From contig CM070721.1 in NCBI GenBank assembly GCA_036346275.1, positions 6,708,452-6,772,451 of the forward strand: a stretch of 64,000 nucleotides of DNA, given 5' to 3'. The notes beneath the pieces are model-generated. The model was given only the letters and a program-made list of their open reading frames with translations, did not search any database and was not told the origin of the DNA. Both the position numbers and the translations under genes were made by a program. The DNA is from Otatea glauca. Its lineage: Eukaryota > Streptophyta > Magnoliopsida > Poales > Poaceae. Positions within the stretch are counted from its first letter, which is position 1. Every line of letters begins with the position of its first letter. Positions 11,560 through 22,749 of the stretch are shown here, piece after piece.

Positions 11560-11838
11560 TTTATAAATATGTTCAAATAGCATATTTATAAAAAAGAATT
11601 CCTGAATTATCCATGTTTTTGGATAGTTCGAGGATATGTGGTTCGGACAAGTTCCTAAGCTGTTGTACAATTGCAGAGAAAATTTCAGCAGCATCTCCCT
11701 ATGTTCTTCAGATACACACCCTCTTGATTTGTTGTTGAGACGTGTATTTGGAGAACAGCGGGGAGATGCTGTCAAAATTTTCTCTGGAGTTGTACAACAG
11801 CTTAGGAACTTGCGCGAACCACATATTCTCGAATGGGA
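11560..11838 (+). promoter_or_regulatory. CACTA leader cassette A: TATA palindrome plus about 205-bp hairpin (upstream of transposase stub)
   Basis: The TATA-containing palindrome TTATAAATATG...CATATTTATAA (11561-11592) is followed by an imperfect inverted repeat, 11627-11838. The hairpin's 5' arm contains GATATGTGGTTCGGACAAG and its 3' arm the complement (GCGCGAACCACATATTC). The arms are about 100 nt with a short loop. If the TATA box is used, the hairpin falls in the 5' leader of the transcript. The same cassette occurs at 13640-13925, 25960-26226 and 33720-34005. Confidence 0.7.
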
Positions 11839-11839
11839 T

Positions 11840-12260
11840 TAGGGCCTAACCTAATTAGAGATTATGAGTCATCGTTGGTACGTACTTAGTTGGTCAACAG
11901 ATAGACTTTTCTTTAAGACCATTCAATTCCTCAACTTTGTTAATGCTTCCACCCTTATTTTCTTTCATTGAAGTCATAAATATTGCAAGCTTACTGTATT
12001 AGGTAATTCGATATCATTATTGATGTTTTAAATGTATGTCCCTAAGTAGGAATTGAAAGCTCTTAACTAGGGAAAAATGTATTGGGAGTAAAATTATATA
12101 TCTTGTAACCTGTTCTCTATTTTGCAAAGGTAATTAAATAACGTCTCAATGTTTGAAATAGCTAGCTGTCGCTCCAGTTTTTTCTTAATTTATTGTGCGT
12201 AGTTTAATTAAAGATGAACCATGAAGAATGGATGTATTAGAAAAGCCGTGTGAGTATAGA
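11840..12260 (+). pseudogene. 5' stub of TNP2-type transposase gene (deleted after about 15 codons)
   Basis: The stretch matches, block by block, the leader of the transposase gene in CACTA-2. Shared blocks include ATTTTGCAAAGGTAAT, AAATAGCTAGCT and TAATTTATTGTG. It then reaches an ATG at 12214 encoding MNHEEWMY, where CACTA-2 has MDRKEWMY. A stop codon follows the eighth codon and the similarity ends by about 12260, where a subterminal-type palindrome (CACAATCGGTTCTTACC...) takes over. The rest of the transposase is absent, so this is a deletion derivative. Confidence 0.75.
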
Positions 12261-13570
12261 TGGCACATCACAATCGGTTCTTACCTGAGAACTGATTGTG
12301 ATGGTTCTTCTTCTTTCCCCATTTGCTCTCCCAGCAGAGCCTTATCATATTTGCTTCCTCTTCTTTCTCCATTTGCTCTCCCAGCCAAGCCTTATCCTAT
12401 TTGCTCTCCCAATCAGTTCTCTGGCTTCATGCTGCCCCCATTCTGCTACTCCCTGCTAGCCGGACTCCGTCGGCCCCTACCCTTGCCTGCTCGACCCCTA
12501 CCCCCACTTTGCTGCTCCCCACCGCCCGACCACCCCCTCCATTAACCCACGGCCCGGCCCGACCTCACGACCCGCCCCACCCGCCCAACCCCGCCAACCC
12601 CGCCTCGCCACTGGACCAACACTCGCCACCGTGCGCCTCCTTCCCCCAGCTCACCCACACAGTGCGCCTCCTTCCCCCAACGTCTTCCTCCTCTCCCGCC
12701 GCGCGTCTTCCTCATTCCCAGGCGTCTTCCTCCTCTCTCAGCCTTGGATACCTCGTCCCGGCGGGCGTGAGCAAGGTCCTCCCCAGCCTCGGCGACCTCG
12801 TCCTCCTCTACCCCGGCCTTGGTGACCTCTTCGTCTTCTACCCTGGCCCGGCGACGCCCACACAGCTTGAAGGTCTGTATCCATGGCGATTGCCTCTGCC
12901 CCCTTATGAAAGTGTGGGATGCTCTATATGTTATTTGGTGTTACAAAATATGGTGTTATTTAGTGGGAACAGAATATCATATTTTACATTTGGTGGGAAC
13001 AAAATGAATTTTTGTTCCTATAAGGCTAGGAGTCCTTTGACTGCCATGTTTCTAACACCTAAACTAATGAGAACTGAAATCGTGGTCCTAGTTGGTTTTC
13101 TGGTAACATGTAGTTAATGACTATGGTTGTTCAGAGGTAGCTAAAATTGGCCTCACTGTTATCAGAGAAACAGTTTAGTTCATAAGTAAGTTTTTGAAAT
13201 GGGAACAGTCTTGAACCCCAAGTGCACCTGTAATTCATAAAATGGAGTTGACGTATTGCTTTGTGCAAATTTATAATCAGTGATCACCAGTGATCACCTG
13301 TTCTGGTACTAAACTATATTGATGCATATTATTTTCATGAAAAACATGATGCTTGATATCCTTGCATTTTTTTCAAGTGAGTTACAACTAACATCTCTGT
13401 TCCTGATGGTGACAGGATGGAAATTTTTTGATTTGAGTATTATTTTGTTATGTCTTTTCCTTGGTGAAACATGTACATAAAAGTTGCATGGTTTGAAATA
13501 CTTTTATCATTCATGTAGGGGCTGTTGTCTTCAAGGTTTTCCATTGAATATTTTAACCCTTACATGTCTT
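12261..13570 (+). other. Internal subterminal-like palindrome, GC/CT-rich block and unassigned DNA of CACTA-1
   Basis: At 12261-12302 a CACAATCGGTT.../...ACTGATTGTGATGG palindrome of the terminal type lies internally. It is followed by a C/T-rich, strongly GC-rich block (12300-12890) whose open frames are low-complexity Pro/Ser/Leu, not a recognisable protein. Then come about 680 bp of AT-rich DNA with nothing I recognise. CACTA-2 shows the same order (array, GC-rich block, AT-rich DNA, leader cassette) at 29675 to 26230, which argues that the block belongs to the element. Confidence 0.6.
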
Positions 13571-13639
13571 TATTGTTGTTGTAATATGATGAATGTTAGA
13601 GTTTAGGTTGCGTAACATACATCTCCCATTCGAGACTGC

Positions 13640-13925
13640 TTGTTTATAAATATGCTGAAATAACATATTTATTTATAAGAAAGTAGTCTTGAATTGTCCA
13701 ATTTTTTGACAGTTCGAGGATATGTGGTTCAAGCAAGTTCCTAAGCTGTTGCACAACTCCAGATAATATTAATTTTGGCAATATCTCCTGGTGTTCTCCG
13801 GATACACATCTTCTTGACTTGTTGTCGAGACGTGTATTTGAAGAACATCGGGGAGATGTTGCCGACATTTTCTCTGGAGTTGTACAATAGTTTAGGAACT
13901 TGCTCGAACCATATATCCTCAAATG
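13640..13925 (+). promoter_or_regulatory. CACTA leader cassette B: TATA palindrome plus hairpin (upstream of Ptta/Ulp1 gene)
   Basis: The same layout as cassette A: TTTATAAATATG palindrome at 13643-13681, then an imperfect hairpin 13713-13925 with arms around GATATGTGGTTCAAGCAAG and CTTGCTCGAACCATATATC. It lies about 300 bp before the start of the Ptta coding similarity. The flanking 5' block (TTAGAGTTTAGGTTGCGTAA, 13588-13607) is also shared with cassette A. Confidence 0.7.
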
Positions 13926-14229
13926 GGATTAAGACCTAGCCTAATTAGAGATTAGGAGTCAACATTGGTACTTAATTGGTCAACAGATAGACATTTCTTT
14001 AAGATCATCCATTAATCTGTTAATCTGTTAATTTACTACAGTATGTTAGTACAATAATATACTATGAATTATCTATTAATCAGTTAATTTACATGATTCA
14101 TTGTCAAATCAACATAATAGCTATGAATTGCTTTCATGTGAAATATATGACCATGTTAAAATTTTGAATTGCTTTCTCTTATTAAGTTTAGGTTTGATAT
14201 ATATATATATATTCGAAATGTCGCAAAGA

Positions 14230-16060
14230 GAGAGAGAGCACCGGCTCATCGCCAGACAGAACAGAAGGTGATGCTGAGGGGCCTAGTAAGGTGACAAATG
14301 TTAAGGGGCTGAGTCAGGTGAGAAAGGCCCGAGGACCAAATAAAGGGGCCACAGGGAGAACACCGCATGTTCTCCACTTTGATGCCACAGGGTTTGCACT
14401 GGTCCTCCCAAGTATAAGGGGCGCTACTGATCTTTTCTTAGCCAATTGATGAGGGAGAGAGTGCCGATCACGGTTAAAGACTGAGGAAGGAAGTCAGCAC
14501 CGAGCGAAAGAATCGGTTGTGAAACGAAGTTAAAGGGAAATGAATTATACCAGAGGAAGATGAAAGCAATGCAAGACAGTACGCCTTGAAGAGAATGGGT
14601 GTCTTTGAGACACTTCAGGGTTATCATGCATGGTGAGTACATGTTGAAAGTTAGTACTCCCTTCGAGAGGTATTCGTTTGTGACTCCCAATATTTGGGAG
14701 AAGCTAACAAGGATGAAGAATACGCCCGAGACGGAGGAGTTGAGAGAGAAGAACATCACTATCCAAAGGCAGAACACACACGTGCACCACCTCAGTTCCG
14801 CTGGCTCTTAAGGGAAGAAGGCAGAGTGGGCACGACTAGCCGAGGAGTGTGCGAACTTCTGGATGATGATTCCTTACTCCCACATATGTGAGGAGTGGAC
14901 ACGTGACTAGGTATTAGCGAGGACGAAGAAAACCTTCGATGGTCAGCTTGTAGTTCCAAACTCCGCGATCACGAGGATTGTCTCCACCATCGTAAGACAT
15001 CTAACTTAGTACATTGCAGTTGACCCTTCCTGTTTTATTTTAGCACTAATTTATTTTGACTTCTTGCAGGAAGAGGTAAACCAGCAAAAAGAGCAGGGGA
15101 CCTTTCAGAGCCAAGGGTCAAAGGACATCCTGTCTTCGGCGATCGGGAGGGCCAGGTGCTTGTCGCATGTGTGGGGCATACGAAAAGGTCCTTCTTCCGA
15201 GACAAGGACGATGCTAGTGCCAGATCAAGATTATGGGAGGCACGTGCAGAGCGCCTCAAGGAAACGCTGAGGAAGGAACTGAGGAAGGAGATGATGGCAC
15301 GTGAGGAACGCCTGAGTGCCGAGATGATGGCGATGATCTCCCAGAGTCAGAGTCAGATGGCCTCGCATCTCATAGAATGGCCTTTTGCCCTGCTCTAGCA
15401 GTTGCGCTTCCAAAAATGATCAAGTCGGTCCCCAACTGAAGGTAATAATTGTTTCTTACTTAAAGGTACGTGAGTAAGCTAAACAATGTTTCTAATCGAG
15501 TTGAGCACTTCTTACAAGCGCCTGTCAAGTGCCAGTTCGTCGTGATGGAAGACGGATTTCCTGTTGAGGCTGGACGTGGGGTTGCATTTCTATTCAAGGA
15601 GACTGACATGGTGCACGGTAATCCTTTGGGGAAGGGCTACATGAGGGTGCAGGTGGACTATGCCTACGAAGACCTCCTATCTCATGTGCTAGAGTTTCTC
15701 CTGAACGAATATATCACCACTCTCGGGCAAGCACGGATGTTGTTCGTCAAGTGGCCCACGACGGTTGTCGTACTACTCAAGATAAAAATCTCCCACGTCT
15801 TCTCGATCATTCTAGTACTGCAACACATTACATATGCATATGCTTTGTAGGTTCCTATCATACCTGCACTTGCTTCTGCTCTCACCACCATGACGACTCC
15901 TCCGTCCAAGTCGACTCCTACGCAGAGTGCAGACCTGGTGCGCAAAAGTACTAGCACGACGACCAAAGCATTATAGGAGACCTCGGAGAATCCTTCTGTC
16001 AAGAAGGCAAAGTTGACAGAGGCCACAACGCCCCCTCAAATACATGAAAAACCCTTGTCC
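14230..16060 (+). pseudogene. Plant transposase (Ptta/En/Spm, TNPA-like) region of CACTA-1, frameshifted
   Basis: Encodes the second CACTA protein type, with the Ptta/En/Spm family domain (DNA-binding accessory transposase). Visible blocks are PFERYSFVTPNIWEKLTRMK (14659-14718), QGSKDILSSAIGRARCLSH (15112-15168) and a Lys/Glu-rich coiled coil ERLKETLRKELRKEMM (about 15249-15296). A following exon reads QFVVMEDGFPVEAGRG and GNPLGKGYMRVQVDYAYED (15533-15670). Matching residues are found in CACTA-2. Reading frames change between blocks; some changes fit introns (for example acceptor TTCTTGCAG at 15069), others are real frameshifts. A roughly 90-bp exon segment (15973-16063) is tandemly duplicated, with the solo LTR inserted between the copies. 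Confidence 0.7.
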
Positions 16061-16063
16061 CGA

Positions 16064-19000
16064 TGTAAGATCGAGGATGCCGACTAGAGGAGGGGTGAAT
16101 AGGCGGCTTTAAAAATTTCTTCTACGATTAATTAAAATCTCGCCTAAGTACCCTTATGTCAAAACCTAAATGATAATAGATGCGGAAGCGATAAACTAAG
16201 GTTTTAACAATTAAAGCCTAAGTCAACTAGGCTCACTAAGTGCACTAGCTAATTATGTCTCTAACAAGAATATACAATCCTAAAGACAATCAAGCAATTT
16301 AATTCTAGAAATGTAAATTGCAACAATATAAATAAGAATTGCAAGCAAACACAAAGAGACATACCGATGTGTTACCATGGTGTTCGGAGACTTGCCGGTC
16401 TCCCCTAATCCACGTTGAGGCAAGCCCAAAACACTTTAGACTAGCTCCACAAATTGAGCACCCGCCTCGAATCCACTAGTGGTAGCTCTTTCCCCCTCTG
16501 GGTAGGTGAGCTCCGACCTTCACAACTTTGCCGGGCCTTCTCACAATCTCCTTGAGAAGGTCACCGCACACGACGCCACCACACGTCGTCTAGGTGTCGG
16601 CAAACACCAAGAGTAAAAAGTCAAGCCCTCTAGCTTGAGCTCCACCAAGTACAACACATGTACAATGGTGATCACCGAGTGCAACACATGCACAAGGCTT
16701 CCATCAAGTGCAACACATGCACAAGAGGCTTTCAATCCTCTCATAATTGTAACACATGCAATTAGAGCTCACTCTTAGCTCAAAAACCAAATATGGGAGT
16801 GCAACACATGCACAATGCCACCCAAATGCTCAACAAAGCCAACAACAACCAAATGCCAGCCCTCAAGGCTTCTTTTATAGCCTCCACAAGAAAAACAAGC
16901 CGTTGGGGAGCAAAATAGGTAAAAACACATAGAAAACCCGGTCATACCACCCTAAGGCCGGTATGACCGGCCTTCGGTCCAACGGCTAGAAAAACTAGCC
17001 GTTACTCAGAAAATCCGATCATACCGGGCTCCAAAAATTGCCCTTCGACCAAAATACCCTTCTCTGGAAAAAACACACCGAATTGACCCCGGTCATACCG
17101 CCGGCCGGTATGACCGGAGTGGGTCCGGTCATACCGTTGCTATAACTACTAAAAAGCTCATAACTTTTTACTCTGAACTCTGATTTAGGTGATTTTGGAT
17201 TCTATACGAAGCTTATCACGAGGGCTACAATCTCCACCCATTTTAAAGATTTAAACAACCATAGATATTTTTAAATATCATAAAAAAAAGACTCTAATGT
17301 AATCGTTCAAGTCTAAAATCTGATTTCTCGAAATTCCTCACATTGACTTGATCAAGAGCATGACTACAATCTAGAGAGAGTCAATAAGATCAAATATTGA
17401 GCCATGTAATGATCAACTCATGATCAAAACAATTTTGCAAAAAACATTTGTAATTTCGAATCACATGCTCCAATATCAAATGCATGAACACCAAAATGTT
17501 ACAAAATATATTTTGCAAATATAAATCTTGCAAACAAGAGCAATCAAGATAATATATTTGAGCCATATCATGATCAACACATGATCAAACTAATTTGCAA
17601 ACACATTTGCAAACCCTATTCACATGTTCCAAGATAAGACTCAACTAAACCATATTTTGCAAAAACTCATTTTGTAAACGCAAAGTATAAACCTATCTTA
17701 GCCTTTGTGATGATCAACACATGATCAAATCACAAGATAAGACTCCGATGCATGAGCTCTCTATTTGCAACACATGCAAATATCTAGCTCCATACAAACA
17801 ACCACTTAAACCAACTTGCATAAGCTATCTCCCTTTTGCAACACATGCAAATCCATAGCTCCATGCAAAAACCAAATCGAGATTCAATAAGAAGCAAGCA
17901 TGAGCTCCCTTATTTGCAACACATGCAAATAATTAGCTCATGCAAGAATCAACTAAGAGAGTGAGCTAGAGTGAACCGAATTGAGTTCATCAACACACGA
18001 TGAAGCTCAAGTTATAAGAATCGACCCCTCTTAATAGTACGACAACTTATACTAGCAACCCGGTCTCCCATCCAAACACCGAGACCGGTAAAAGACTAGG
18101 AACACATCCTTAGCCCTTACTAGTTATACCTTTGCCTCCCGCAACCACTTGGAGCTTTCATGATGACCGATCATCTTCTCTCTAAGTCGGGATCTTCATC
18201 TAGTTCATCAACACATGATGAACTCCCTTTGTCTTAGCTTCGGGATCCTCTCTTGACACTCATCAACACATGATGACGTACTTGTCCCGTTTATCCATCT
18301 CAATCTTAGACATAACCTATTTCAAACTCATTGAAAGTGTTAGTCCAAAACACATGGTTGTCTCAATCATCAATGCACTCCATTAACACATAATGGATGC
18401 TCCCAAGATCCTTTGATCTTATCCTTTGATGATTGACCACAACTCAAAGACAAATTGATTGAAAGATTAATTGTGTCTTGAGTATACTAACGCAACTAAT
18501 GCTTCATATATTCAAGAACTTTCAATTGCCCTAGGATCAACAACGTGAACCATCAACACATGATTAGTTCTTTGTTGATTGAATGGCAACCGAACATGAA
18601 TTTAAATTATCATGAGTATATATTAACTACACAAGTTTCATATACTCAATTCGATGGAATCTAAAAATAATGATCCAATTTATATGGAGAGGTGGAAAAT
18701 GATCGATACTCATAAGACCATTAATTATAGAATAAACTCCATTAAATATGTGCATACAAATAATTGAACTTGAATCAATATGCACATATTCAATTTTTTG
18801 AGATTGCTTCGGAGTTTGTCCTATATTAATATGAGTATACTACAACTATATACACAAGTTTCATATATATACTCAAGAGTTTGTTTCAAAGTAATGATCC
18901 TTGATATAGAAAGAAAAATTAGATCAATACTATTGAAACATCAAGGTAAAGTGTGAACTCCCCCTAAATGTGTGCATTCATGTATATATGGAGTCGAAAA

Positions 19001-19443
19001 CAAAATGCACATCTTAAGGTTAAAACAATGGTGGAGTTCACCCTTTATCTTGAATCCAAAGAATGTATCTAGAAATAATAAAGTTGCATTGGATACATAC
19101 CTTTTGGATTTCTATTATTCTTTTTCATGAGACTATTCAAAAATATACTAAATAAACACGTTAGTCTCACATTTAGATTTATTAATAAAATCATAACATA
19201 TTTGACATCAAAGAATGCAACAATATATAATATGTGTTATTGAATGCATACATTTGATAATTTCATCATTTCATCCAAAAGAGACTAATAAGAGTTAAGC
19301 TCAACAAAAGAGTTAGTCTCATAAAAAGATTTATCATTAATTAACAATTGAGACTAATCAATATTATGATTATCAAAAGAGTTAGTCCCAATATTATATT
19401 TGTCATTAACACCAAAACCAAACTAATGGAGCTTGAACTTTCA
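16064..19443 (-). mobile_element. Solo LTR of a SIRE-like Ty1/copia element (3,380 bp, TSD CCCGA)
   Basis: Starts TGTAAGATCG and ends GAACTTTCA on the plus strand, flanked by an exact 5-bp duplication, CCCGA, at 16059-16063 and 19444-19448. No internal domain is present. It is inverted: read on the minus strand its 3' end (CACCCCTCCTCTAGTCGGC) matches the 3' end of the copia LTR at 59914-61850, and its 5' end contains GGTTTTGGTGTTAATGAC, where that LTR has GGTTTTGGTATTGATGAC. It holds a cluster of CCGGTCATACCG/CGGTATGACCGG palindromes (16935-17130) and a long series of short hairpins with an AACACAT-type loop (16650-18575). It interrupts the Ptta/Ulp1 gene of CACTA-1. Confidence 0.85.
16640..18575. 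repeat. Array of about 17 short hairpins sharing an AACACAT-type loop with variable complementary stems
   Basis: Loops start at about 16653, 16683, 16712, 16751, 16803, 17415 (AACTCAT), 17576, 17601 (ACACAT), 17716, 17769, 17840, 17918, 17992 (AACACAC), 18210, 18265, 18385 and 18565. Stems differ: GTAC, GTGC, TAATTGT/GCAATTA (one wobble), TGATC, TTTGCAA, TATTTGC, TTATTTGC, TTCATC, AGTTCATC, TCCATT. Most stems are 4-8 bp. Three consecutive units (17769, 17840, 17918) sit in a diverged tandem repeat; the others have unrelated flanks. Function unknown. Confidence 0.85.
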
Positions 19444-20700
19444 CCCGACCTCGGAGACTCATTCTATCTAGAAAGTAAAGTTGATAGAGGTCACAAGCCC
19501 CTCAAGATTATAAGGGGTACATATAGGGAAAGCCCCTTGTCCCTAGCAACTAATTGAATGCTCTAGGTAAGTGCACTCGCTTGCTCCATGGATGGTACAT
19601 TGACAAGGCGAATGAGGCTGAGCGTCACGTCAATTTCAATGTGAGGTATCGAGGGGGACATTTCCACCGCGAGGAGCATTGGACATTCCTAGTGAGTTTT
19701 AAGGATCTATTATGTTTTGTATAGCCTAAAATCCATCGATATTCTACTGTACGATCCTGAATACTGTGAGTATCGCACCATACAACATGAGTCTATGACT
19801 GTTATAGGATTTTGTATTATGTTTTTTAACAATTGACACGAGTTGCAGTATAATGAGGCAACGAGCCATGACAGGTCAACACCTAGTTGAGTTTGTCGAC
19901 CCTGAGATGGTGTCTGTGACCATGGCTAGGCTTCAATCAAAGTTCCTTACCAACTAAATCAAGTAGGCATTACAGGCTGAAACGAAAAAGGACTTCATTC
20001 TATTCCTGTACCAAGAGGAGTAAGTACTACTTTACTCTTCAATTATTTGTACGTATTTAAACCGTATATGAACTTATTTTCTTGCAATACATACTATTTA
20101 ATAAGCAACCATTGGGTTCTACTCTTGATGGCTCTGAGTGAAAACAAAGTTTACACTTTTAACTCGATCGAAAAGAGATCAATGGCATACGTGATCAAGC
20201 CTAGTTTGCTGAAGTAAGTACATTCCTCTAATCTAAAACTTTCTGTATTTAACTATGTTCAAAATAGCATCTCTCCAATGTATGTAGGGCTTTCTTGTCT
20301 TACATTGTTAAAGGAGGACGACACGATAACAAACGAAGTGACCAGCTGTAGTGGAAGCGCTTCAAGGTACAAGTGCCTAGAATAGGATTTTTTCTGACAT
20401 CTATTCTTCGTCTCTTAATTTGATTTTCTTTATTCACAGTATCATCAACAGAGGTGCAACAACCTATGCGGCTTCTATGTCATACATTACATGCTGATCC
20501 TGGTTGGCAGTGCACACCTTTTTTCTAAGGTATATGTATATGCATAATACACTTAGTTTTTTACATACAAATTTTAAAACTTAAATTAGTGCACTCATTT
20601 GTATTTTGCAGAAGATCGATATCCCCTCAAGAGCTTACAAAATAAAGATCTCAATAAATTATAAGACCATATATGCTAGTGGTACTGGACAGAAATTCTA
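19444..20700 (+). pseudogene. Ulp1-type (C48) cysteine protease region of CACTA-1, broken
   Basis: A continuation of the Ptta gene after the solo LTR, in several exons. Recognisable pieces are WYIDKANEAERHVNFNVRYR (about 19586-19645), VEFVDPEMVSVTMARLQSKF (19890-19950), NHWVLLLMALSENKVY (20107-20155) and NLCGFYVIHYMLIL (20461-20502). NHW...VY and the later CGFYV are the catalytic His and Cys signatures of Ulp1/SUMO-protease-like C48 peptidases (His codon 20110-20112, Cys codon 20467-20469). Several stops and shifts occur between pieces. Canonical AG acceptors precede two of the blocks. Whether the protease was ever fused to the Ptta domain depends on splicing I cannot prove. Confidence 0.65.
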
Positions 20701-20929
20701 GCGAAAGACGATAGGTTTACAGACCCAACAGGCTCCTACTAGTCACATATGTAAACAATATTAAATCATGTGAATGTGATATGTGTACTGACTGTTAAGT
20801 TTGTTTGTGTTCTATATTGTGAACGAATGTGATATGTGTATTGTAAAGTGTTTGTGTTCTATATATATTGTGAATGTGATATGCATACTGTGTGTAATCT
20901 GTGCTATTTTCGGGAGGATGTACAAAGAA

Positions 20930-21186
20930 CAAACACCACATCATAATCGGTTCCACACCACATCACAATCGGTTGTAGCTTGAAACCGATTGTAATGTTT
21001 GTGGATGCGGTATCCATCGTAATCAGTTCTAAGCTTATAACCGATTGTGATGATCATTTGTCACTATCAGGTGAAAACTGACTGTGAGAGCACCTACTCA
21101 TCACTGTCTAATGACTTTGTATCGCTATCAGAACCGACTGTAATAAGGAAAAATAACCGATTGTGATGTACATTTCTACATTAGTG
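20930..21186. repeat. Right subterminal repeats of CACTA-1
   Basis: CACAATCGGTT and AACCGATTGTGATG motifs in both orientations (about 20940-21175), matching the left end of the element (11038-11098). In En/Spm such repeats are the accessory-transposase binding sites. Confidence 0.8.
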
Positions 21187-21189
21187 CAC

Positions 21190-21714
21190 CGGTTTGCATA
21201 GAAATTATTATTCGAAGAAGTTACGTAGCAAAAAGTGGTCATCGGTTAATTTGCAACGTATCAGCAACTCAGCCAATGATGCATGTGTTAGGTAGCAACA
21301 CCCTTCATTGTTCATCTTCCCTTTTTCTATCTCTTTGAGAATAAAATGAATAACTAATAAACACAAACTAGCGAATACTAATACTAATGCTAAACTGCTA
21401 GCCTTTTAAAAAGGAAAAGAAAAGGAGGGAGAAAAACAGAGAGAGCAACACAAGGACATGCAGATAGTTAGCTTGTGGATGCCCATCAGCCATCACATGG
21501 CCGGATAATCCCCCAAAGGAACATGGCATGATCCCCAAACACCCATCCATCACAATTAATTCACAGAGCAAGTTAGATCACTGATCAGTGATAACTTCCT
21601 TCCTCCCATGGCTACCATGTTTTCAACGCTCCATCAGGTGGCCGGTGATCAGTTCATGATCAGTACTAAAAACATAGTAGCATCCAACGTGCATGCTGCC
21701 TTCTGCTGAACAGC
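21190..21714. other. Spacer between the two CACTA elements
   Basis: About 525 bp with no recognised gene or element. A GATCACTGATCAGTGATAAC palindrome lies at about 21573-21592. This appears to be older flanking DNA into which both elements inserted. Confidence 0.6.
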
Positions 21715-21734
21715 GGTCACTACTACACAAATAT

Positions 21735-22330
21735 ACATCACAATCGGTTCTTTTTCGTCATCACAGTCGGTTCTGGTGGTGACACAAAGCCATGAGACAG
21801 AGATGAGGCGGGCATTATTACAGTCGGTTCTTACCCGATAGAGATGATGGTATTATCTCTATCGGTTCTTTATAAGAAGCGATAGAGATGATGGTATTAT
21901 CTCTATCGGTTCTTTGTAAGCGATAGAGATGATAGCTCATCTCTATCGCTTCTTACAAAGAACCGATAGAGATAATACCATCATCTCTATCGTTTCTTAT
22001 AAAGAACCGATAGAGATGACCATATCATCTATATCGCTTTTTTCAAAGAACCGATAGAGATAATACCATCATCTCTATCGCTTCTTATAAAGAACCGATA
22101 GAGATGATCAGATCATCTCTATCGCTTCTTAAAAAGAACCGATAGAGATAATATACTCATCTCTATCACTTCTTTGAAAGGACCGATAGAGATGAATAAC
22201 CTCATCTCTATCACTTCTTATAAAGAACCGATAGAGATGAGTTCATTATCCCTATCGCTTCTTTCAAAGAACCGATAGAGATGACCGTCACATCTCTATC
22301 ATTTTCTTGTGAGAACCGACAGAGATGAAG
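21735..22330. repeat. Left subterminal array of CACTA-2 (TCTCTATCGGTT type)
   Basis: About 600 bp of alternating GATAGAGAT and ATCTCTATCGGTTCTT words making back-to-back palindromes. It differs from the right-end array (CACTATCGGTT, 34470-35090) at consistent bases. Presumed accessory-transposase binding sites. Confidence 0.85.
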
Positions 22331-22749
22331 GGGTGTGGTGTGCTATCACATTCTAATAAGCACATATTCCACACAATATGCACATATCACATTCACACAG
22401 AAATTACAGACAACATATCACATTCAAAGAACATGAACACTTTGTTACAACAAACACATATCACATTCATTAACAAAATAGAACGTAAACATGCTTAACC
22501 ATAAGTACACATGCAATCGCATTCGGATATGTAATATTTGTTCACATCTGGTCTAGTAGGAGCTTTTGGGATCTCTAAACCGTCAGTCCTCCGACAAGCA
22601 TTCTATCCATTACCAGCGCATAAGTGATCTCGTATCTTGTTGAGTGCGATCTTGTCTACACTCTTACGGGAATAACGGTAAGTGCAAGATAGAAGCGAGT
22701 GCTCTAATTTGAGTTTTCAAATTTGCATGTGAAAGACTAATTGTATATG

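Larger units (their letters stand above)
10944..21186 (+). mobile_element. CACTA (En/Spm) element CACTA-1, complete, TSD CAC
   Basis: The left terminus CACTACTACAGAATGGTACA is matched by the right terminus TGTACATTTCTACATTAGTG (inverted). A 3-bp duplication CAC is at 10941-10943 and 21187-21189, as expected for CACTA. Both ends carry subterminal AACCGATTGTGATG / CACAATCGGTT repeats (about 10960-11100, 20930-21180). Inside, in plus orientation, are a leader cassette plus a 5' stub of the transposase gene, a GC-rich block, a second leader cassette and a broken Ptta/Ulp1-type gene split by a solo LTR. No TNP2 transposase remains, so it is non-autonomous. Length is 10.2 kb, or about 6.9 kb without the solo LTR. 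Confidence 0.88.

Noticed and set aside
12323..13117. 264-codon open frame in CACTA-1
   Set aside because: Low-complexity Pro/Ser/Leu translation of a C/T-rich block, without domains; better explained as the GC-rich region of the element.
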